Source: Byssothecium circinans (Eukaryota > Ascomycota > Dothideomycetes > Pleosporales > Massarinaceae). Taken from it: a DNA stretch of 14,274 bases. Position 1 is the first letter of the stretch; every line of letters begins with the position of its first letter. A program made the translations under genes and the position numbers. The notes under the pieces were generated by a model. The model was not told the origin of the DNA and ran no database searches. It saw nothing but the letters and a program-made list of their open reading frames with translations. Positions 8,701 through 14,274 of the stretch are shown piece after piece. The stretch is from contig ML977004.1 in assembly GCA_010015675.1 (NCBI GenBank), positions 574,502 through 588,775 on the forward strand, in the 5' to 3' direction.

Positions 8701-9311
8701 ACGCGAATTACGGATATAAGCTAACTGCTTATTAAAATCCTAAGGACGTTAAGAGTCTTTTAGCTAGAGCTAATAATAAGGCACGACTACTTCGCGAATT
8801 ACATAACGAATTGAGCTAATAGATTGCTTAACGGAACCTTACAATAGCTAGATTAGTAAATAAGAAAAGGCTTAAGGGACTAACTCTTAAAAAGAAAGAT
8901 AAAGTTTTTCTATTATAAAAAAATTTAAAAACTAAATAGCTATGCAATAAACTAGATAACCTCTAAATAGGACTATTCTAGATTCTAGAAGCTAAGGGAC
9001 TAGAACTCTCTAAAAGCATGTGCATATACTTTATTTTTTATAAATTACTCCTTAAACTAGCACTACTAGACGCCGAAATTAAGACGCGAATTAAGCTTAA
9101 AGATAAAGATTACGAGGTTAAGGAAATTAAAGACCTATAGAAATTTAAGTATTAGTAGAAGTACTTAGTTAAGTAGAAAAATTAGCTAGATAGCTAAAAC
9201 ACCTAGAAACTAATATAGAATCTTATAGACTACAAGAGATTAGTAAAGAACTACTACTAGCAGTATTTAGAGGCGTTAACTCCGTGTTTGCTAGAAAAGC
9301 AGAAAAGTTAA
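5751..9311 (+). pseudogene. pol polyprotein remnant: protease, RT, RNase H, integrase, chromodomain
   Basis: Replication and integration enzymes of the retrotransposon, in the -1 frame relative to gag, with no indel seen over about 3.5 kb. The protease active site A-L-V-D-S-G has become D-S-R (Asp 5799-5801, Gly codon 5805-5807). Reverse transcriptase shows R-K-L-R-L-C-I-D-Y (6546-6572), catalytic F-D-I as F-N-I (6672-6674) and Y-L-D-D as Y-L-D-N (6858-6869). RNase H shows E-I-D-A with its Asp intact at 7308. Integrase has Y-G-H-P-G-I-N-E (from 8061) and a zinc-site CX2C now Y-L-A-Y; of the catalytic triad, Asp 8256 is intact, the second Asp is Asn (8454-8456) and Glu 8562 is intact. The C-terminal chromodomain (about 9108-9230) reads D-Y-E-V-K-E-I, then K-Y-L-V-K-stop-K-N, where TAG replaces its Trp codons. 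The end is the first TAA after the chromodomain and is uncertain. Confidence 0.92.
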
Positions 9312-9965
9312 AAGATAAAGAAGAATTAAAAAAGGTTAAAAAAGAATTAGCCTATAACTAGCCTAGGTTAGTTAACAATAGTTTAAGTAATAGTAGTTTA
9401 GCTAAAGTAGTAGTCTTTATACTCTTTAAAGTCTCTACCTCTTAAGCGGCATCTATTATAGTTAGGATATAATAATCCTAGTTTGTAAAAGAGCGTTTAC
9501 AGGCTTCTAGTTTAGCTAGCTCTACGTAAAGTTAAGTAAACTTAGCTTAAAGCCACGCAGCCTTTACCTTAGAATAAAAAAGCGTAATTTACTTTTTTTT
9601 CTTTTTTGTTTGTACTTTCTTTTACTCCTTTTTAGGAACAAACAGACTATACTTAGCATAAACCTAAATACAGGCAGTATACTAACCTATAGCTATATTA
9701 ATAAAATAACAAAGCTTGCGCTTTTAATAACGCTTATAACTGGGTGTTATCTCCAGCCCTCAAGAACGAATTTAGTTGGCGCGATAGCAACGACGCGTAG
9801 TTAATAACTTAGACAGAACTTTAAGTATAGTTAAAAAAAGGTTAATAAAACTTTAAAAAAGGCTATAATACTATAAGCAACTAGGGACACGCACGACTTA
9901 TATACTAGCTATAAGAGGAAGCGGTATAGCAGATATACCTCTTAGGATATTAAGATAATAACTTT
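9312..9965. other. Region between pol and the polypurine tract, no recognised gene
   Basis: About 650 bp inside the retrotransposon. It has a pyrimidine-rich tract near 9590-9615 and a less mutated island at about 9735-9800 where CpA and CpG survive (CTCCAGCC, CAAGAACG, GCGCGATAGCAACGACGCG). A 64-codon open stretch at 9610-9804 (+) is hydrophobic and low in complexity, matches no family I know and is not in the pol frame's context. I treat it as chance. The region is best read as the element's 3' untranslated part, perhaps including a remnant C-terminal tail. Confidence 0.55.
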
Positions 9966-9979
9966 AAAGAGGGGGATGA
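9966..9979 (+). other. Polypurine tract
   Basis: AAAGAGGGGGATGA lies directly before the TGTTA start of the 3' LTR, where a polypurine tract primes plus-strand DNA synthesis. Its position and purine content support the call. Confidence 0.85.
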
Positions 9980-10278
9980 TGTTACAAGATAGTAGATAAG
10001 CATAGCTACGTAGGAATAATACGCTTAGAGAGAGTATTAGATAGTAGGGCGCTAGATAGGGTTAGAGCATTAGTTATGTAATCATAATCCTGCTAAGACC
10101 TAAGGATCCTATAGATCCTAGGATTAAGTAGAGATCCTAGGAACTAAAGGAGCAAAAGCTCTAGATAGGATTAAAGACTTATTAAAGGAACAAAGTAAGC
10201 GGTATAAAGACTAAAAGGGTTTTCTTTATCTTTCTAATTCTAGTTCTTCGTAGTTAACTCTTAATAGTTTATCTTTTA
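9980..10278 (+). repeat. 3' LTR, first part (299 bp)
   Basis: Starts TGTTACAAGATAG and aligns with 2976-3274 of the 5' LTR. It stops at TA (10277-10278), where the pogo copy A is inserted. Together with 12132-12292 it gives 460 bp, exactly the length of the 5' LTR. Confidence 0.94.
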
Positions 10279-10341
10279 ACGTAAAGTACTACTAAACCGT
10301 CTACACTACTAAACCGCCTACGATTCCTTAGCAATACTAAC
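10279..10341 (+). repeat. A left terminal inverted repeat with two tandem units
   Basis: After ACGTAAAG there are two head-to-tail copies of a roughly 17-bp unit, CTACTAAACCGTCTACA then CTACTAAACCGCCTACG, followed by ATTCCTTAGCAATACTAAC. Paired iterons like this commonly bind the transposase DNA-binding domain; that role is inferred here. Confidence 0.9.
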
Positions 10342-12048
10342 TTACTTAACTTTATCGCTATTATCGTCCGTATTACTACTTGACATGATAAACTAAGTAC
10401 TAGCCTTCGACTTAGAAGAACCCTCTTTATCTATTTAACACGTTCTTGCGTTATGCCTAGCCTTACCATAGTTACTACAGTGGCGAACACCTAGTTATCG
10501 CACTTTGCGTTTACCCTTCACCCTCGCCTTCTTACGGTTCTAAATAGTTCCTAACAGTTTAGAACTATTCTAGTCTACTATAAGACTATACTCTATAGTG
10601 CCGCCCTTTTAAAGATACTTGCACTTGCGTGTTTTTCGCTTAGTTACTACTGCAAGTTGCTGTTTAAGCTCTTTAATGCGCGCCTTTATTAGCGCGCTAC
10701 TATGCAGCATTAACTTAGCGCCTTTAACGAGCTGTGAAAGCCCACCCTAAGCCGTCTATGGTAACTAAGTAATAGAATCACGTACTAGCTTTAACTATAA
10801 GCTAAATTCGCGTATATTACTTAGTGTTCTTAATTACTATGACGTCTCTAGTAGTAGGGGTCCTAGTAGGGTGCGTATATGCATATTAAGGCGATTAAGC
10901 ACTACCTGCGCGTTTAGAGGAACTAGCCCTATTGCCTTAAAGGCCTTTTAATAGTTCTAAACTATAAATATACTTAAAAACGCGTTTTTAAAGGCTAGTA
11001 GGAACGCTTCCTTATTAACGTAAAAGATATGTTAGCGCGCTAAGTTCTAAATAGTCTTAGAGTACTTGCGCTTAAGCGGCGAGAATAACACTACATTAAG
11101 CGGCTGAAGGATGTGTGATGAGTGCGCAGGCATACAAAGCATAATAATCTTGTTATCCTTGCAATAATTCTTAAAATCTTGATTTAGGTAGCTTTCGTGG
11201 TTATCTAAAATTAGCAACTAATAGACGCTAATAGTTCTTGCCTTTATATACTCGTTAAAGTGCTTTAACTACGCGAGACTAAGCTTATTAGTTGTCTATT
11301 TATTCTTTAAGACTAAGAGCTTTTAATTGCGTAGTATATTAGCTTCCTAGTACTATAAAAAGATATAGACGCGTTCTTTATATATAATAAATAGCAGGGT
11401 AAATGTACTATTTAAATATATACTCTAGATATCTATCACCTACTCCTTATCGCCTAGCTAAACCGTTGTAGGCCTTTCTTACTTTTTTAAGCTAGTAACT
11501 ACTTTTATAGAGCTAATAACACCTATCTAAAAGCTAGTCTTGTTAAAGTTATATATATCATTATTATATACGCCGTACTTTACTTTAGTATCTTATATAA
11601 GCTTAAACTACACGCTAACTACCTTAGGATCTTCCTACAGTGCCTTCTAACGGTCCTTTAAATAGTTCTAAATTATTTATAACTATTCTAAACGGTTTAC
11701 GAACTATTCTGCCTAGTTAATGCCTACTTTTTTACTACCCTGCTTGCGCAGTAGTTTATTCGCTATATCTAACACTTCGTCCAACGTAGGCGCGAATCCT
11801 CGCGAATTAAGGTCAAAGATGTATAGGATAAGTATTTCCTGCTTAGTTAAGGACAGTTTTAAACAGTTTAGTACCGTTTCTAGTTGAAATAGTATTCCTT
11901 TGGCGCGTTTAGTAAGGACGCAAGGCTTAACGTTAAAAGCCTTAGCAGCGCTTTAATAGCTTTAGAATTAGCTTCTATTATATGCGCTAAGGGTAAGCTA
12001 TAGTCTGCCTTCGTGTTAGAGTCGTTTAGACCTTTATTATTAAGGCAT
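10318..12048 (-). pseudogene. Pogo-family (Fot1-like) DDE transposase, whole length, inactivated
   Basis: It catalyses cut-and-paste transposition in the nucleus. The start ATG at 12048-12046 (ATG-CCT) is conserved in copy B at 13237 and opens a frame that keeps register to 10318 (about 577 codons; Fot1-type proteins are near 540). Order: N-terminal helix-turn-helix with A-A-K-A-F-N-V (11949 downward); a CENP-B-like region with G-F-A-P-T-L-D-E-V-L; DDE core with N-F-D-E-T-G-F now N-F-N-K-T-S-F (Asp codon 11544-11542 AAC); L-L-I-L-D-N-H-E-S-Y with its Asp intact (11205-11203); P-A-H-S-S-H-I-L-Q-P-L followed by Asn instead of the third Asp (11097-11095). A basic helical stretch (A-R-I-K-E-L-K-Q-Q-L) and a zinc knuckle (C-S-N-Y-G-K-A-R-H-N-A-R-T-C, about 10480-10440) close it. 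Many in-frame TAG and TAA codons arise from Gln and Trp. The terminal TAG may be a mutated TGG. Confidence 0.92.
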
Positions 12049-12066
12049 TTTTGTGTTAAAGATAAA

Positions 12067-12129
12067 GTTAGTGTTGCCAAGGAATCGTAAGCAGTTTAGT
12101 AGCGTGAGCGGTTTAGTAGTGCTTTACGT
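12067..12129 (-). repeat. A right terminal inverted repeat
   Basis: Read on the minus strand it is ACGTAAAGCACTACTAAACC and onward, pairing with 10279-10341. The differences are transitions only. It contains the same two tandem units. Confidence 0.9.
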
Positions 12130-12131
12130 TA

Positions 12132-12292
12132 CTTAGATTAATACTTAGTTATTCTATAGTTTATTATAGAATTAATTGCTTCGCACGTTTAACTCTTGAA
12201 CTACTAAAGTTTACTACCTAACATATACACCTTACACTAACTAACCTCCCCTCGCATAGATTAGGATCTGGCAAGTATACCCCTTAGTAACA
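12132..12292 (+). repeat. 3' LTR, second part (161 bp)
   Basis: Resumes after the TA duplication and aligns with 3275-3435 of the 5' LTR (CTTAGATTAATACTTAGTTA and onward). It ends CTTAGTAACA, keeping the terminal CA, and CTAGA follows. Confidence 0.94.
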
Positions 12293-12297
12293 CTAGA
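12293..12297. other. 5-bp target-site duplication CTAGA, right copy
   Basis: Identical to 2971-2975. Both copies survive unchanged although the surrounding DNA is heavily mutated. Confidence 0.92.
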
Positions 12298-13237
12298 GGA
12301 TGTGTAATGAGTATAGTGATATATAAAGCATAAGAATTTTATTATTATAACAATAATCCTTAAAATCTTGATTAAGGTAGCTTTCGTAGCTATCTAAAAT
12401 TAGCAACGAATAGACGCTAATAGTTCTCGCCTTTGTATGCGCGTTAAAGTGCTTTAACTACGCAAGACTAAGCTTATTAGTTATTTATCCATTCTCTAAG
12501 ACTAAGAGCTTTTAATTGCGTAGTATATTAGCTTCCTAGTACTACGAAGAAATGTAGACGCGTCCTTTGTATATAATAAATAGCAGGGTAAATGTACTAT
12601 TTAAACATATACTTTAGATATCTATCACCCACTCCTTATCGCCTAGCTAAACTATTGTAGGCTTTTCTTGCTTCTCTAAGCTAGTAACTACTTTCATAGA
12701 GCTAATAATATCTATCTAAAAGCTAGTCTTATTAAAGTTATGTATATTAATATCGTGTACGCCGTACTTTGCTTTAGTATTCTATATAAGCTTAAACTAC
12801 ATGCTAACTACCTTAGGATCCTCCTATAAAACTTTCTAATGGTCCTTTAAATAGTTCTAGGCTGTTTATACCGGTTTTAAATAGTTCACGAACTATTCTA
12901 CCTAGTTATAGCTAACCTTCTCTTTACTCCGCTTGCTTAGTAGTTTATTTGCCATATCTAACACTTCGCCTAAGGTAGGCGCGAATCCTCGCGTATTAAG
13001 GTTAAGGATATATTAGATAATTATCTCCTCTTTAGTTAAGGATAGTTTTAAATAGTTTAGAACTATTTGTAGCTAAAAGGTGATTTCGTTAATGCGGTTA
13101 AAGAAGCTTTAATAACGAACATTAAAAGCCTTAGCAGCGCGTCAGAGGCTTTTAAATTAGCCTAAATAGTAAGCTTGAAGGGCAAGCTTAATCCTGCCTT
13201 CTTATTAAATAAGTATCGCGTTTAGTAGTTAAGGCAT
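12298..13237 (-). pseudogene. Pogo-family DDE transposase, N-terminal and core part (copy B)
   Basis: The start is ATG-CCT at 13237-13235, at the place matching copy A. The N terminus reads G-R-I-K-L-A-L-Q-A-Y-Y-L-G, then stop-F-K-S-L-stop-R-A-A-K-A-F-N-V, a clear helix-turn-helix region of the pogo type and better kept than in A. A region with G-F-A-P-T-L-G-E-V-L follows. The first catalytic Asp is now Asn in N-F-N-K-T-S (near 12735), and the second Asp is kept in I-L-D-S-Y-E-S-Y (near 12390-12400). The gene continues across the retrotransposon at 2975 downward, where the third Asp is intact. Numerous TAG and TAA codons make it non-functional. It lies in the same orientation as copies A, C and G. 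Confidence 0.87.
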
Positions 13238-13254
13238 TTCGTGATAAGTATAGT

Positions 13255-13317
13255 ATTAGTATTGCCAAAGAAAAGTAGCCGTCTTAGTAGGTTGGCCATC
13301 TTAGTAGTAGAATACGT
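13255..13317 (-). repeat. B right terminal inverted repeat
   Basis: Its reverse complement, starting ACGTATTCTACTACTAAGAT, matches 2146-2208 with a few mismatches, all C/T or G/A. The second octamer TATTCTAC differs from the TAAAGTAC of A and C, so B belongs to a subfamily with its own TIR tip. Confidence 0.9.
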
Positions 13318-13319
13318 TA

Positions 13320-13577
13320 AGGATCTTATTATTTTAATAATAATCCTTAAAATCTTAATTTAGGTAGCTTTTATAGCTATCTAAAATTAGTAACTAATAG
13401 ACGCTAATAGTTTTTACTTTTATATATATATTAAAGTACTTTAACTATATAATGCTAAGCTTATTATTTATTTATCTATTCTTTAAGACTAAGAGCTTCT
13501 AATTATATAGTATATTAGCTTCTTAGTACTATAAAAAGATATAGACGCGTCCTTTATATATAATAAATAGTAGGGTA
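13320..13577 (-). mobile_element. C (right part): pogo-like transposon, transposase core fragment
   Basis: Resumes after B at the TA duplication and aligns with A from about 11144 to 11401 (for example CTTAAAATCTTAATTTAGGTAG). On the minus strand it encodes the middle of the transposase, including the second catalytic Asp region, as a pseudogene. It is interrupted at TA (13576-13577) by D. About 0.73 kb of C should remain beyond D, outside the window. As in 1280-2145, CpG is almost gone (TATATATATATTAAAG where B has GTATGCGCGTTAAAG). Confidence 0.88.
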
Positions 13578-13632
13578 ACGTAAAGTACCACCGAAGCGGC
13601 CACCCCACCAAAGCGGCCACTTTTGCTTGGCA
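13578..13632 (+). repeat. D left terminal inverted repeat, two tandem units, almost unmutated
   Basis: ACGTAAAGT is followed by two units, ACCACCGAAGCGGCCAC and CCCACCAAAGCGGCCAC, then TTTTGCTTGGCAGC. This is the least mutated form of the TIR in the window and shows what the decayed ends of A, B and C looked like. E1 and H have only one unit at the corresponding end. Confidence 0.88.
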
Positions 13633-14199
13633 GCAAAAACCAAAGAGTATTATCTTAATAACAAAGCCAAACCTTAATATTTTCTTTTGAAATTTTAAAC
13701 CTAGATAGATATATATATAATCTAATAGCTGTTAAATTTTTACAGCCTTAGCTTACGTAATAAAATAGTTATTAAATCTATAAGTACTAGTAGCTAAAAC
13801 CTACCTTACACTATAGATTAATAGCTAAACATTAGTAATATACTATATAGCTTTTATAACTTACTTATTAGTATATTAGTTAGTAGCTATTAAGTTATTA
13901 TAGCGTGCAGCCTAGGTTTAACGCTATAATAGTAAGTGTAAGGTAAGAGGTAAGAAAAATTAGAAAACCTTCTAAATAAAGTTATATATATTAGAAACGC
14001 TTATTTTTTTTTAAGAGGAGGATAGTATATACTAAATAAAGCTATATATAAGTTTGAAGTAAGTTAATACCTTTAAAACTAAAAGATCTAGCTTAGGAAG
14101 TATAGGTTTTCTAAAAATACGTACACTGCCTTATAATATAGCTTATATAAGCTATTTTGTAGTAGCTAACTATTTATATTACTTTTATATATATACATA
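13578..14199. mobile_element. D: non-autonomous TIR element related to E1, interrupted
   Basis: Begins ACGTAAAGTACCACCGAAGC after TA (13576-13577), at a site that is uninterrupted in A (CAGGGTAAATG at 11396-11406). From AGTATTATCTTAATAAC onward the interior follows E1 closely (E1 from 173), including the GCGTGCAGCCTAG motif at 13897-13916. No coding potential. It breaks at TA (14198-14199), where H is inserted, so its right end is outside the window. The TIR of about 48 bp is practically free of RIP whereas the interior is wrecked. Confidence 0.87.
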
Positions 14200-14274
14200 A
14201 CGTAAAGCACCACCGAACCGCCCAAAAGCTTGGCAAGGAAAATCAAATATTCAACCTTTAATAACAATTTAAAT
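14200..14274. mobile_element. H: start of another E1-family element, inverted, cut by the window edge
   Basis: Starts ACGTAAAGCACCACCGAACC after TA (14198-14199), then GCTTGGCAAGGAAAATCAAATATTC and onward. This matches the right end of E1 (1087-1123) on the opposite strand, so H is inserted in D in reverse orientation relative to E1 and D. It supplies the intact tip that E1's right end lacks. Confidence 0.85.

Larger units (their letters stand above)
10279..12129 (-). mobile_element. A: complete pogo-like DNA transposon, innermost layer
   Basis: 1851 bp bounded by TIRs of about 63 bp (10279-10341 and 12067-12129), which start ACGTAAAG and differ from each other only by transitions. TA stands on both sides (10277-10278 and 12130-12131). 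The unoccupied site is visible in the 5' LTR as ATCTCTTACCTAG near 3268, so the boundaries and TA duplication are certain. The minus strand carries the transposase. A sits inside a retrotransposon that sits inside B, so it is among the latest arrivals. It still has CpG but has lost much CpA. Confidence 0.96.
2976..12292 (+). mobile_element. Ty3/gypsy LTR retrotransposon, chromovirus type, interrupted by A
   Basis: Two 460-bp LTRs (2976-3435, and 9980-10278 joined to 12132-12292) begin TGTTA and end TAACA or its decayed form TAATA, with a CTAGA duplication outside. Without A and its duplicated TA the element is 7464 bp. Order on the + strand: LTR, gag (two zinc knuckles and an extension), protease, reverse transcriptase, RNase H, integrase, chromodomain, polypurine tract, LTR. 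Integrase after reverse transcriptase places it in Ty3/gypsy. The C-terminal chromodomain marks the chromovirus branch, whose integrases are known to be guided to modified histones. Every coding part is broken by transition-made stops. The primer-binding site after 3435 has no convincing tRNA match. Confidence 0.95.
12298..13317 (-). mobile_element. B (right part): pogo-like DNA transposon
   Basis: Continues the alignment with A from GGATGTGTAATGAG (A: GGATGTGTGATGAG at 11109) to the right TIR at 13255-13317, which ends GTAGTAGAATACGT before TA (13318-13319). With 2146-2975 it makes an 1850-bp element. Confidence 0.93.

Noticed and set aside
9610..9804. 64-codon open stretch on the + strand
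   Set aside because: Hydrophobic and low in complexity, no family recognised, lies in the untranslated end of the retrotransposon. Its length is expected by chance in a less mutated island.
11880..12080. 66-codon open stretch on the minus strand, starting TTG
   Set aside because: It is out of frame with the pogo transposase. The true frame here reads A-A-K-A-F-N-V and aligns codon by codon with copy B, so the open stretch is a shadow.

Overview
The window looks like a gene-free, AT-rich compartment of a filamentous ascomycete (Pezizomycotina) genome: a nest of transposable elements decayed by repeat-induced point mutation (RIP). Related copies differ almost only by C/T and G/A transitions, TpA is very frequent, and former Gln and Trp codons have become TAG or TAA throughout reading frames that otherwise keep their register. 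I see no intact cellular gene. The species cannot be named from the sequence.

Layout, outermost layer first. Bases 1-121 are ordinary, RIP-poor flank. E1 (124-1160) is a short non-coding element with terminal inverted repeats (TIRs). It abuts G (1161-1279), a left-truncated piece of a pogo-like DNA transposon. C, of the same pogo family, is inserted in G and is split into 1280-2145 and 13320-13577; the rest of C lies beyond the window. B, also of this family, is inserted in C at a TA and is split into 2146-2975 and 12298-13317 (1850 bp when joined). A Ty3/gypsy chromovirus-type LTR retrotransposon (2976-12292) is inserted in B, with a perfect CTAGA target duplication and two 460-bp LTRs. Its gag and pol are on the + strand. 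A, a complete fourth pogo copy (10279-12129, 1851 bp), is inserted at a TA in the 3' LTR. On the right, D (from 13578), a relative of E1, is inserted in C, and H (from 14200), another E1 relative in the opposite orientation, is inserted in D and runs off the window.

The pogo copies all lie in the same direction, with a DDE transposase on the minus strand (helix-turn-helix region, DDE core, C-terminal zinc knuckle). E1, D and H share the ACGTAAAG terminus and, at the junctions that can be read, the TA target, so they are plausibly non-autonomous passengers of the same transposase. The retrotransposon encodes gag with two zinc knuckles and a long Cys/His-containing extension, then, in the -1 frame, protease, reverse transcriptase, RNase H, integrase and a C-terminal chromodomain. 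All of these proteins are dead: catalytic residues and most Trp codons are mutated.

The most interesting signals are the depth and self-targeting of the nest, the contrast between well-preserved TIRs and wrecked interiors in the short elements, the loss of CpG as well as CpA in the older layers, and microsatellites that appear to have been made by this mutation.
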